From NCBI GenBank assembly GCA_963853835.1, contig OY970822.1, forward strand, positions 83,929,135 through 83,993,134: a stretch of DNA of 64,000 nt, given 5' to 3'. Both the position numbers and the translations under genes were made by a program. How positions within the stretch are numbered: the stretch's first letter is position 1; each line of letters starts with the position of its first letter. The DNA is from Calendula officinalis (taxonomy: Eukaryota > Streptophyta > Magnoliopsida > Asterales > Asteraceae). This document shows positions 23,685 through 34,506 of the stretch, piece by piece. The notes under the pieces are model-generated. The model saw nothing but the letters and a program-made list of their open reading frames with translations. It was not told the origin of the DNA and did not search any database.

Positions 23685-26600
23685 TCACTCTTTGTTCACA
23701 GTCGCTTTGGAATTTAAAATATCATGTTGTTGTTCTTTTTGTTTTTTTATGCTCTCATGATATTTTCGACATGTTCTAGTATTGTGATTTGTCATTTTAC
23801 AATTACTGCAAATGTTTTTCTTCTTGTTGCTTTCTTTAATTCCCATCTCTTTACCACTCATGACACGTTTATCTCTTCCACATCCTTTGTATGTGCCAAC
23901 ATCTGGGTTTCCTACTCCAGTAATAACTTGCTCTGGAACACGATACATATCCCCCATAATAACCTTTTTGGTTTGTGGAGGTTGTTTTGGCATATCATTT
24001 TCAATTTCAGTCTTTAACACTTTAAGTTTTTTAAGATATTTTTTAAGCTTTTCTTCATTAGGACTAAGTAGCTGAACACAATCTTCAAAAACAGATGTCA
24101 TTTCATTAACCACTTTCTGAACTCGAATATTTTCATTGCCATATTTTTTTCTTCTTGCTCTTAACTCAGGTGGTATTATGTTTCTTCTCCAACGTCTCAT
24201 TATGTATTGATTAGGGATTTTATCTATATTACTATTCTTCAAAACCCAAAAACAGTGTCGGCATAGGAGTCCAAATCGGAGATAGTGTCTACATGTACAC
24301 ACTAATAATCCATCTTTCTGATTATGAAGCACCTTTTGGAAACAAAAAACAGTTTCAATGTTAGTAAGTTAATGATCACATGTGCTTCAACTTGTGAAGC
24401 ACATGTGCTTAACTAGTTGAAGCACATGTGCTTAACAAGTTGAAGCACATGTGCTTGGAAACTGCTTTATGAAATAGATTGTCAAGCACATGTGATTTAT
24501 AACAATTTTTTAATAGAAACACATGTGCTTCACCTGGTGAAACACATGTGCTTTCACCTTTTTGAAACTCATGTGATACAAATGGGTGAAACACATGTGT
24601 TTTTATAAAAAAAAAATTAATATTTGTTAATTTAGTTTTACCTTGTATTGAAGATCAACTTCTTTTTCCTTTGAGGTTTCGTTAACAATAAAAATCTGAC
24701 AATCCTCCTTAGTATTCAATTTTTCCAAAGAGCAATTATATACAGCTGCTTCTATCTCCTTCTGAATGATATCAAATAATGTATTTGTGTAGAATTTTGA
24801 TGCATGCTCTTCAATTTTCAGTTTCGTACACAACTTTCTAGTTGTTCGGATTGTCTTGCAATCCAATTCTTCTTGCTTTGATCTTTGTCTTAACATTGCC
24901 GAATCAAAGCTTCCCATAAAATTAATCAGATTTGTTCTTTGTTTCATGAAGTTTGAAAAAAAGGCATTCTCACTTTCTGATCTTGAAGTTGTTCTCATCA
25001 ATCCAAACATTTCACTTTCAATGAAATATGCTGGAATCCAAGTTGATCTAATCTCAAACATATGTTTGAACCAACTATTATTTTGTAAAGCAAAATCATT
25101 CATCAACTTTTCCCATTTTTCCTCAAATTTATCAGGTTCGATGTACATGTTCCAAACAATTTTATCAAATCTGCTCTTGAAATCTCTTTCCACTTCTTGT
25201 TCAATTCCAGGAATTGCCTCATGTACCTATATCAAAATTACAAGGGACCATATTTATTAAGAATCACATGTGTTTTGCCTTTTGAGGCACATGTGTTTCA
25301 CTAAAAAGAATAGTTACTAAAAACATTGAAGCATACAAAAACAACGAATCCCATGTGTTTCTAATAGTGAAACACATGTGCTTCACTGTTTCATAAAGCA
25401 GTTTCAAGGACATGTGCTTCACTATTTGAAACACATGTGTTTCAAAGAAGGTGATTATAAATTTGTAGCTAATACCTTTGCTGGCAACTTTTGTGCAATA
25501 TGCCACATGCATAGTCGATGTTTAGCAGTCCTAAATACATTCTCAATAGCTTTCTTCATATATTTATCCTGGTCTGTTACTATCATAATTGGCTCTTTTT
25601 CAAAAGTCTTCAAAGAATGAGTTAAGCAGCCACGTATAAGTCTCTGTTGTTTCATCTTTTATCAATGCCGCAGCAAAAGTCACACACCTACGATGATTAT
25701 CTATTCCAGTGAAGGGCACAAACATGAGGTTGTACCTATAAATCATATGTCAATTAGTGAGTCAGGCTTCTATCATTTTAATTAGTAAATCACATGTGCT
25801 TCCAGTAACGAAACACATGTGCTTTATGACATGAAGCACGTGTGCTTGGCTGTTCATATACACTCCTTTTATTTTCAAAACAACTGTTATTTGAGAAGCA
25901 CATGTGCTTCCAGTAACGAAACACATGTGATTCATTACCTGAAGCACATGTGCTTGGTTTTACATTGAAACTCCTTATGAAGCACATGTGTTTGACCTTA
26001 TGAAGCACATGTGCTTTGTTACTGCTTTTATAAAACATGTGATTTGTAACACATATTTTCCAAGCACATGTGTTTCAAGTCATGAAGCACATGTGCTTTT
26101 TGAAACTCCTTTATTTTTAAAAAGAACTGTTAGTAGTGAAGCACATGTGTACCTGTTTGTTCTATATGTAGCATCAAATGACATGACATCACTAAATTCC
26201 TTGTAGTTACACTTTGCTACTTCATCTGCCCAAAATATTGAGTGTAATTGGCTATTTTCAATCTTGTACTCAAATGAGAAACCTGGTGCATATTTCTTCC
26301 TTTCTTCCATCTTATTTACAAGCATTTGAGCATCACTTTCATTTATAAAGACATTTAAATCCCTCTTCCAGTTTCTGAAATCATCAACTGTTCCGTTGAC
26401 ATTCTGTTCACATCCCTTCATATTACTATAAAGAAGATGTGCTTTCGTTGGACCTATGTTTGCATTTGCAGCATTGAATACAAATAGTTGTTCAGCATAC
26501 TTCAAGTTTCTATTTTTCCTAGATAAATGCATATACTCTGGAGGAATCAACTCATGATTGTGTTTATCCTCGAAATCAACAAGTTCATAATTTGCTAATC

Positions 26601-27601
26601 GATCATTCCAGAGAAACCTAACATGAGCCATGCATCCTGTTTTTCTTGTCTGTGTTTTTCTAATTCTTGTAAGATTTTCTTCTCCGTTGAGGGTGTCATC
26701 AGTCACATTCCTTGGTAAACCATATCTGTCGCACCAAACATATCTATCTTTTACTAAACCTGACCTTGTCCTTTTAAGTGTTAACCTAACTATGTCAAAT
26801 CCTCCATTGTTTGCATAATTTCTATACATTTCAATATACTCTTCAACTGTTTTAAACCTTTGCCCTTTAATTGGTAGTAATCCGTCATCAACAATTGGAA
26901 CATAATATATAGATCCTCCTGGTGTATCCATGTATAATACTTTAACAGGTTTCGGACTGATATTCACGCCTGAAGCTGCATATTGATATAATAAATCAGA
27001 ATACATAATCACATGTGTTTTTAAACTACATACTTTTTTCTGTGTTGACCTAACTATGAAGCACATATGCTTCAGGTCATGAAGCACATGTGCTTCACTA
27101 CTAACAGTTCTTTTTGAAAATAAAGGAGGTTCAATGTAAAACCAAGCACATGTGCTTCAGGTAATGAAGCACATGTGCTTCGTTACTGGAACCACATGTG
27201 CTTCACTACTAACAGTTGTTTCGGAAAATAAAGGAGTGTTATGAACAGCCAAGCACATGTGCTTCAGGTTGTGAAGCACATGTGCTTCGTTGCTGGAAGC
27301 ACATGTGCTTCACTACTAACAGATCGCAGTCAAACAAATGCGCAGCTTTCAAACACATGTGCTTGTAAACTTGAAGCATGTGCTTCGGTTAACAACCACA
27401 TGTGCTTCGGTTAACAACCACACAAGTTCGCATTTAAACAATTCGCAGTTTACAAACACATGTGCTTGTAAACTTGAAGCACATATGTTTTTTGTAAGCT
27501 ATTATCTGTTTCATAAAACTTGAATTGTAAGTTCTTACCTGAATCATCGTTTTGTTTTTCTGTGTTTCGTTTCTATTCACAGATTCTGGATTTAAATTCA
27601 T
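23685..27601 (-). CDS. MULE transposase, FAR1-domain/SWIM type, one frameshift
   Basis: Five exons in phase: 27539-27601 (MNLNPESV start; an in-frame ATG also lies at 27721), 26153-27039, 25476-25735, 24642-25226 and 23685-24332, about 813 codons. Order of parts: a FAR1-type zinc-cluster domain (GQRFKTVEEYIEMYRNY to DKHNHEL), then the MULE DDE core with Asp in VMSFDATYRTNR, Asp in IVTDQD and Glu in SESENAFF. A SWIM finger (CTCRHYLRFGLLCRHC) follows, then a zinc knuckle (CSNCKMTNHNTRTC). This is the enzyme that would bind the TIRs and move the element; host FAR1/FHY3 factors derive from this family. One extra A in the run at 25612-25614 shifts the frame between the first and second Asp. All four introns hold palindrome arrays. 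Confidence 0.88.
24374..24603. repeat. Palindrome array, transposase intron 4
   Basis: About seven units, with ends eroding to AAACTCATGTGATAC. Confidence 0.87.
25262..25445. repeat. Palindrome array, transposase intron 3
   Basis: About five or six units, mostly AAACACATGTGTTT and mixed-arm variants. Confidence 0.86.
25791..26150. repeat. Palindrome array, transposase intron 2
   Basis: About a dozen units. The segment near 25978-26090 matches part of copy B intron 3 (about 20336-20440) almost word for word, another sign of array exchange between introns of different genes. Confidence 0.9.
27008..27492. repeat. Palindrome array, transposase intron 1 and the first bases of exon 2
   Basis: About a dozen units. 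Three blocks share TTCACTACTAACAG. A degenerate copy (AATCACATGTGTTTTT, 27008-27023) falls inside exon 2 of the transposase, encoding part of LKTHVIMYS, so one unit appears to have been absorbed into coding sequence. Confidence 0.88.
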
Positions 27602-27849
27602 TGATAACGTCGGATTTTCAGATCTGCGATTGATTAGAGTGAATTTATTCGAAAATCGATTTTGATTAGGGCTCGAATTCCAGAAAAACGCTGTTGAATG
27701 TTTGTGATTCAATTGCCGCAATCGGTTCGATGATTTGTTGCGTTAGTGATCGCTGGAAATCGCATGTGTTTGCGCCTTAGAAATCGCCGGAGATCAAAAT
27801 CGATTGCGTAAAATTGGATCTGAGGGTTTTTTACTTGAGGAGCTGATGT

Positions 27850-27986
27850 ATAATTTCATAATGACCATAATACCCCTGCGCGTGTAACTGATGAGTTAAT
27901 CTTGATCATTGATTGTGTTTCATCCGATGGCTGTAGATTGTCCCTTGGGACTTTAAAATTTTAAGGGACTTCCCTGAATGCATCTC
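27850..27986 (-). repeat. Right terminal inverted repeat of the MULE
   Basis: Reverse complement of the left TIR with substitutions and small gaps; abuts the TAGCTTCATA duplication at 27987-27996. Confidence 0.85.
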
Positions 27987-28249
27987 TAGCTTCATATGTT
28001 TAAATAAGCTTGTAAATTTAAAATTATTTAAATTTATTAAGCTAATAATTAAATTAGTATACTAACAAGATGCTAGTAATAAAATCGAGAGATACAAAAA
28101 TATATAATATACATTATTATTTGAATTTGAATTTGAATTGGGAAAACAGATCTAGTTAATCAAACCATTTAATACCTAACCCATAAAAAAAACCTAACTT
28201 CTCCCCTCTAATTAAATTGGGAAAACAGAGGGTGTTAATCACTTCGTCG

Positions 28250-28608
28250 CAGGGGCGGATGTAGTATGTAGCACACGGTGACACGTGCTACTATTCGAAA
28301 AATTTCGGTACGGTAAATTTTGGAACTTTTTTTTTTGTTATTGTATTTTGAATACATTAATATATATCCGAAAAGTCATAATAATACATATATGTTGGCT
28401 AGCACAGCTGGCTAACACCTTATTCATTTATAGAGGAGGTTTAGAGTTCGAATCTTGTCTTTCTTACTTTTATAAATCAACTTTTTTTTTCCTTTCTTAG
28501 TCTCTATATTATAAGTGTTTTTTTTTTCTCAGCCCATATATTTCAAAAAAATTCTTTATATCACTACAAGGTAGCTACCACTGGTGAAATTTTCTAATTT
28601 CGCCCCTG
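28250..28608. mobile_element. hAT-type MITE with CAGGGGCG ends
   Basis: Perfect 8-bp duplication CTTCGTCG at 28242-28249 and 28609-28616. The ends are CAGGGGCGGA and, reversed, CAGGGGCGAA. It is 359 bp, non-coding, and resembles the element at 49072 (shared GCACACGGTG near the left end). Confidence 0.9.
28393..28500 (+). repeat. tRNA/SINE-like segment inside the hAT MITE
   Basis: TAGCACAGCTGGCTAACACC resembles box A and GAGTTCGAATC resembles box B, with a T/A-rich tail after. No flanking duplication was found, so this is tentative. Confidence 0.35.
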
Positions 28609-28616
28609 CTTCGTCG

Positions 28617-29955
28617 ATCGAGCCTTTTTTCTAATTTCCCCGAACGTGCGATTTGTCCACCAAATGATGAATTTCGGGAAGGGTGTTTGTAACCGGTAGG
28701 GAAAAATACCGCCATTTAAAAATCAACGCCCGTAGATTGTGGTTAACCGAACAGTGAGTGAAGAGATGGAATTCTTATTCGAATTTGTTGTTGCAAATGG
28801 GGGCAGTTCATCGAGTCCAACGCAATCCCTCTAAACTTAGTTGGGACTCTTCCATTAACAATTGGGCTAGAAAATGTTAATTTTGATGAATGTTCCAAGA
28901 AAACAGGATTCCGTTGTCACCAAGAACATTCTCGTCAATAGAAAGTTGAAAATACTTAGACGGTGAATATTCAAACCTCGTCAAGAACAAATTAGAATCT
29001 ATCTAGTGTTGTAAGACATGATAAGTAACTTCTAACAAACTTGAATAATATAATTATATTTCGGGTAAATTTGATAATGATTCTAGAGGTTTGCACAAAA
29101 TTTGTTTCTCGACTACTTTTATTACATGTATTATCCTAAATTTCGAATTTTTAACATCCACACATTCTAAATTGGTTAATCTTAAGTTCTTAACCCAAAT
29201 CTATTAATATTATGAAATTGACCTTAGTAATATAACAGATGTGGATAGGTTTAATTGACATAGAGAGTGTGAGTGTTGCAAGTATTAACTTTAGGCATCG
29301 CTCGTGTAATTCGTAATAATTCAAAAACGAGTAATTGTATTGATTCATATCATTTATTTATACTTATAATCTATCTCATTAAATAAATACATGTGTCAAA
29401 ATTAATATATAATATTAAGATAGAGAATTAGTAGATTACATATATAATCATATCAAGTGAGTAGTAGGAACAAATAATAAGACTATATATCATTTTCTTC
29501 AAAAAATTAAATACGTAAATTTGTAGGAACAACTGCTACATTTATATAATTTAGTCATTATACCTACCTACAAGGTCTAGAGATAAGAATATATTGACAG
29601 ACACGTTTTCATTTATACATTTGTTGTATGATTGTTTTCTAGACATGTAACTATTTTAGGCATCTACATTGTTCTACGTCATATTAAAGTAGACATTGAC
29701 ACTGTTCTACTACTGGAATTATGTAAAGTTGTTTATTAGAAATCATTTTCTTTTCCTTTTTTAAGTAATATTATGTTCTATATATTTTTTTATCTTCATC
29801 AATAATTTTGTTATACATCTCAACAGGCTAGCCAGATGCAAATTTAGGATACATCAATGAACATAGCTCTTTCTTTTAAAGGGTTCAAAAAATTATATCT
29901 TATATATTAGCAAAGTACTTGTAACATGTACTTTGACTATATTTTGCAGTGTTGA
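28617..29955. other. Intergenic, no gene seen
   Basis: AT-rich with scattered short ORFs; no domain, TIR or RNA gene recognised. Confidence 0.5.
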
Positions 29956-30191
29956 TAAGACCCGTGCCAACGCTTGCCGTCGTGGGGTTTTTTTTGGCCG
30001 TCGCCCACCGACGCCGTTGGCACGGAGGCGTCGTGCGAGCCGTCGTGGTGAATCCGTCGACGTGAGGACGGGCGGAGCATGGCGTCGAGGGGCGTTTGTG
30101 GGTCCGGGGGAGCGTCCGAATTGATTTCAAAAATCAATTTTCTTTTTTTTCTTTTTTTTTAATACAAATAATTAATATTACACACAACCTC

Positions 30192-30199
30192 TATAAATA
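30192..30199 (+). promoter_or_regulatory. TATA box of the Harbinger transposase gene
   Basis: TATAAATA, 107 bp upstream of the ATG at 30306 and followed by a CT-rich leader. Confidence 0.5.
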
Positions 30200-30305
30200 C
30201 ACACTATACTCTACCATTTTAAACACACAATCACATACTTCCTCTCTTCCTCTCACAATCACATACTTCCTCTCTTCCCAATTTCCATATTTTTTCTCTC
30301 ACTCA

Positions 30306-31622
30306 ATGGATCCAAACGATGACGCCGATGATTACTGGCAAGATTATGTTAATGTAACAGCCGTCTTCGATTTAAACCAAACTATTGAAAGGCTTGATTA
30401 TCTGGATCAAGAAGCTGAAAATTTCACCCTGCCAAGAGCACCACGAAGATATATACCAAGAGATCGCGTTGCGGCTGCTGAACGTTTATGGAATGATTAC
30501 TTTGCCGACAATTCCGTTTTCCCCCTGGACTACTTCTGAAGACGGTTTCGCATGTCGAAACCTTTGTTCACCCATATATGCCAGGCTATACATTTTTATA
30601 ATCCACCGGGTCAACTACCGTCGTATTTTGATTATTTCCGTCAAAAGAGAGACGCTACGGGTTACCCCAGTTTTAATGTATTTCAAAAGTGTACCTCTGC
30701 CATACGTCAATTGGCGTACGGTTGTGCCGCTGATTTGTTTGATGAGTACCTACACATGGGTCAACAAACAGCGTACGATTGTTTGGACAACTTTTGTAAA
30801 TGTATATTCCATCTATACTCAACTGAGTTTTTGTGAAAACCAACAACTCATGATGTCCAACGTTTACATGCCAAACATCAAGAGATACATGGTTTTCCTG
30901 GGATGCTTGGTAGCATTGATTGTATGCATTGGCCTTGGAAAAATTGTCCAACAGCATGGCAAGGCCAATACACACGTGGTGATCAAGGATGTCCCACAAT
31001 AATGCTTGAAGCTGTTGCGTCATACGATTTGTGGATATGGCATGCGTACTTTGGCCCGGCGGGTTCGAATAACGACATAAACGTCCTTAACGAATCAGAT
31101 TTGTTTGATGAAATAAGGCAAGACAGGTCTCCCGTAATACCGTTTATTATTTCGGGTGAGCAATTTACGAAGGGTTATTATCTAGCTGATGGGATTTATC
31201 CGGAATGGACAACGCTTGTCAAGTCGTTTAAATGCCCAATTGAAGAAAAGAACATGAAGTTCAAGCGGTTCCAAGAATCCGCTAGGAAGGATGTCGAACG
31301 AGCTTTCGGAGTGCTTCAAGGACGGTGGGCAATCATTAAAAACCCGGCACGACCATACAGTGTGAACAAAATACGACGGATCATGTACACTTGTGTGATA
31401 TTACACAACATGATTACGGAAGATAACGGCCGCGCAATTTGTCCAATCGAAGAAGACTATACCGCTAACCCGGATAATTACCCACAACGTACATGGCATG
31501 AACGGGTTGCAGCCCAATTGCGTATTGAAAAGGAGATACGTGATCGAGTTGTGCATCATAAACTTCGCAATGCCTTAATCGAACACATTTGGACTCTCCC
31601 GCCAAACTACCGTCAACGTTAA
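30306..31622 (+). pseudogene. PIF/Harbinger transposase (HARBI1-like, plant transposon protein) with two TGA codons
   Basis: One uninterrupted frame of 439 codons from MDPNDDADDYW to NYRQR, broken only by TGA at 30537-30539 (before RRFRMSKPLF) and TGA at 30834-30836 (after YSTEFL). The DDE-type nuclease core is complete: Asp in GSIDCMHWPW, Asp in SNNDINVLNES and Glu in DVERAFGVLQGRW. Length fits the family's single-exon transposases. In related proteins the position before RRFRM is usually Arg, and both stops are one C-to-T step from CGA, so deamination of methylated CpG is the likely cause. No indel has accumulated, so silencing is recent. Confidence 0.88.
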
Positions 31623-31919
31623 ATTTTTTTTTTTCGTAATGTTTTTTTTTCCGTATTGTTTTTTTTATTCGTGTTTTTTTTAATCGTAATGTTTTTATTT
31701 TTGTTTTTATTATTAATGTGATGTTTTTTATTTAATGTAATGTGTTTTTTTATTAATTAAAATGGTGATGTGGAAATGATGATGTGGAAATGATGGGTTT
31801 AGTGATGGGTTAGTGATGTGTAGGGTTGGCATGAACGTGTCAGTAGCGTGTCAGTAAGGATGCGATGATGTGGCGGTAGTGATGGGTTTAGTGATGGGTA
31901 AGAGTTGGGAGAGGCCTAA

Positions 31920-32534
31920 TAATCATCGTCGATGATGGCAGTAGTGATGATGATGGTGTGTGATGATGATGGGTGGTGGTTGTTGTGATTGTGGTAGTGG
32001 GTGATGATAGTGGTGCCGCGGTAGTGTTGGTAGCGAGTGATTAACAAATTGTGACTATTCATGGAGTAAACGAGTGAATGTCATTATCAACTTTGGGGTT
32101 GTAATCGCACACGGCGCCAAAATTAAGTCAAAATGTTGGCGGCCAAAGTGAACAAACTCTTTACATCTTTTACCTCTAAAATATTGCATACCTTCCATTT
32201 CGCACACCCTAGTTTTATATTTACGTTAATATTTTCAAGAATATTTATATTTAATTTTTGTTGTTAACAACTACCAAACATTAAATAAAATAAATGGTAG
32301 CTTTCCTTGTTCTTGGATTGTTTTTAAACATCAATTATCCTATTACATTATTTATAACTAAAAAAATCAGTCGTAATAGCAACAAATGTATATAAAAAGA
32401 TCATCGCATCCATTAATTAATATTAGAGTGATATCTACCTATATAAATCAAATATATATTTCATATGCGTTTAAAGTTATTCATAAATTGGGATTGAGAA
32501 TACGAGAAAACTTTCCAACGTAATGAGTTATGGA
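31920..32534. other. Intergenic, low complexity
   Basis: A GATGATGGTGG-rich stretch at about 31925-32035, then AT-rich sequence. No gene seen. Confidence 0.5.
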
Positions 32535-32790
32535 TTTAAACTTAGAGAAATGTTTAAGAAGGTCAATAATTTTTATGAAGTTCTGAGAAATAAATTTCAA
32601 CCATTGATCAATAAGATCTAATGATCAAGGTTAATCACATATTTTATACATGAAGGATATTTTGGTCATTTGACACTTAAAATAAATTTTAATTTTTATT
32701 ATTTTAAATTTTTTTATTTTTTATTTTGTTTTATTTTTTATTATATTTTTCGTTAAAAGCAATATTTATTTAATAATTAGTGTATTACTT

Positions 32791-32910
32791 AATCACATGT
32801 GATTTTAGTGTAAAATCACACGTGATTGTATATTGAATCATATTTGATGTTAGTTCAGTCACATGTGATTCAGTATGCAATCACATGTGATTCAGTATGC
32901 AATCACATTA
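32791..32910. repeat. CACATGTG palindromes, AAT/ATT-flanked variant
   Basis: AATCACATGTGATT at 32791, a CACACGTG variant at about 32814, and more copies at about 32858 and 32879. The core octamer matches the large MULE but the outer bases differ. Confidence 0.85.
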
Positions 32911-32934
32911 TGTGTTATTAAATACTTCCTCCGA

Positions 32935-33219
32935 TTCAAAATAAGTGTTACACTTTTACTTTCATGTTTTTTGATGCAAAATATTATAATAACAATTATG
33001 ATAGATTAAAGAGGATAATTAGTGAAGCAATGTCTTCCACTATAATCTTTGGCTTATTGAAGAAAAAGAAATAAGGGAATAATTAATGAAGTTTAATAAA
33101 GTTAAATAAGGATAAAATGGTAATTTTATATACAAAAATTTACCAAATAAGGAAAGTGTAGCACTTATTTTTATCACCCATATAAGGAAATGTAGCACTT
33201 ATTTTGAATCGGAGGAAAG
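32935..33219. mobile_element. Stowaway-type MITE 2, nested
   Basis: Ends CTTCCTCCGATTCAAAATAA and, reversed, CTTTCCTCCGATTCAAAATA; flanked by TA. It sits inside the short MULE relative, so it inserted later. Confidence 0.82.
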
Positions 33220-33440
33220 TAAAAATAGTAAATTTTAAAAATAAAAAATAAAAAAATTCTAGAATATAAAATATAAAATATAAAAAAATATTTTATTTTT
33301 TTAAAATGACCAAAATACCCTCCATGTATAAAATATGTGATTAATTTTGACCATTAGATCTTATTGATCAATAATTGAGATTTGTTCCTCGGGAATTCGT
33401 AAAAATTAAAGAACTCCTTGAACGCAACTCTTTAAACTTA

Positions 33441-33872
33441 TCTACAAAATAGCTCTATATTCAGTATCTCTTTATATCTAATCATTTTACAGGGGTTGTG
33501 ATTTGTATACCACATATTATTCTTATACACTGATAATTTTTGCATATAAAACACCACAGAATCACATATACAACACCAGTAAAGCATGAGTTAGTGATGT
33601 ATGACAAAATAAATAATGTATAAATCACCAGGAGTGTCTTTAAGGACGTGTAATCGCACATGACCCATATTTTATACGGGCCCAATTTTTATATATAATA
33701 TTAAAATTTAAGCCAACATAATAATTTAATAGAAAAAAATTAGAAAGTTCATTTTTTTTATAAAAATCTTGTATTTTGAGGTGCCATTTTTGTGTTTTCG
33801 TACAAGGCACTTAAAATTTCGGATACGCACCTGTAAATCACCTTGCATCTTATAGTACATAGATGTAACTAA
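33441..33872. other. Intergenic, no gene seen
   Basis: AT-rich; the minus-strand ORF at 33482-33685 lacks any recognisable domain. Confidence 0.5.
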
Positions 33873-33874
33873 TA

Positions 33875-34186
33875 CTTCCTTCGTATCACAATAAGTGATA
33901 CACTTGAGTTTTCACGAATTTTGAGGCAAAAGATTAAAGTATGAGCTAAAATATAATAAAATATATAGTTAGTCGATGATGGGTCTCACTTTTCTTGGGT
34001 AAAGTGATATTAATGAGTTTTAAAAGAAAAATTAAGGGTATAAGGGTAATTTTACTTTATTAAAGTGGATAGTTAGTGGAGGTTGGGTCCCATATTTTTG
34101 CCAAATAATGTAACTTTTGAAGTGTATCACTTATTATGAAACACTCATTTATAAAAATTGTATCACTTATCATGATACGGAGGAAG
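33875..34186. mobile_element. Stowaway-type MITE 3
   Basis: Left end CTTCCTTCGTATCACAATAA, right end reversed CTTCCTCCGTATCATGATAA; TA at 33873-33874 and 34187-34188. Confidence 0.85.
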
Positions 34187-34188
34187 TA

Positions 34189-34504
34189 TTTCCTTCAATT
34201 CAAAATAAGTGCTACACTTTTCATAAATGGGTGATTCAAAATAAATGATACACTTTGAAAAATGACCTTATTTAGCAAAAAATAATAGAACCCACAACCA
34301 CCAAGTATTTACTTTTACAAAGTCAAATGACTCATTTACCCTTACTTTTTACTTTTAAACATTATTAACTCCACTTTATTCAAAAGGTGTGAGATCTATT
34401 ATCCCCTAATCATTTAATTAATCTAATTTAACTATCATTATAATATTTTTGCCTCAAAAAATCGTGAAACCCAAAATGTAATACTTATTTTGAATCGGAG
34501 GAAG
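34189..34504. mobile_element. Stowaway-type MITE 4, abutting MITE 3
   Basis: Left end TTTCCTTCAATTCAAAATAA, right end reversed CTTCCTCCGATTCAAAATAA; TA at 34187-34188 (shared with the previous element) and 34505-34506. Its sequence is closer to MITEs 1 and 2 than to its neighbour. Confidence 0.82.
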
Positions 34505-34506
34505 TA

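Larger units (their letters stand above)
12647..27986. mobile_element. 15.3-kb Mutator-like element carrying two Ulp1-like genes and a transposase
   Basis: It is bounded by a perfect 10-bp duplication TAGCTTCATA (12637-12646 and 27987-27996). The termini align as inverted repeats: GAAGTATGTTCCAGGTAGTC on the left against GAGATGCATTCAGGGAAGTC on the reverse strand of the right. Similarity continues inwards to GGGGTATTTTGGTCATTA against GGGGTATTATGGTCATTA. It carries two tandem Ulp1-like C48 protease genes on plus and a FAR1-domain MULE transposase on minus, convergent with them. MULEs with ULP-like cargo are known in plants (Kaonashi-type elements). Both host-like genes and the transposase carry lesions, so this copy is probably not autonomous now. 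Confidence 0.93.
29959..31916 (+). mobile_element. PIF/Harbinger element with decayed transposase
   Basis: Target duplication TAA at 29956-29958 and 31917-31919. The TIRs (GACCCGTGCCAACGCTTGCC on the left, GGCCTCTCCCAACTCTTACC on the reverse strand of the right) match at about two-thirds of positions. It encodes only a transposase; no Myb-like partner gene is present. The left end is GC-rich and can fold on itself (29959-30025). Confidence 0.75.
32545..33430. mobile_element. Short non-autonomous MULE relative
   Basis: Perfect 10-bp duplication TTTAAACTTA at 32535-32544 and 33431-33440. Long TIRs run about 120 bp: GAGAAATGTTTAAGAAGGTC on the left against GAGTTGCGTTCAAGGAGTTC on the reverse strand of the right. 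Both arms then share TTGATCAATAAGATCTAATG and TATTTTGGTCATTT. It has no ORF, contains AATCACATGTGATT palindromes, and is interrupted by a Stowaway MITE. Confidence 0.92.

Noticed and set aside
23724..24075. Two plus-strand ORFs rich in Phe/Ser/Leu
   Set aside because: Antisense shadows of the last transposase exon.
28393..28465. Functional tRNA gene
   Set aside because: Box A- and box B-like words exist, but I saw no full cloverleaf; a SINE-like remnant is more likely.
29900..30137. Several overlapping GC-rich ORFs on both strands
   Set aside because: They follow from the GC-rich left end of the Harbinger element; no domain and no consistent start.
30385..31002. 205-codon ORF in another frame of the Harbinger transposase
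   Set aside because: Shadow; the true frame holds the catalytic motifs and runs through it.
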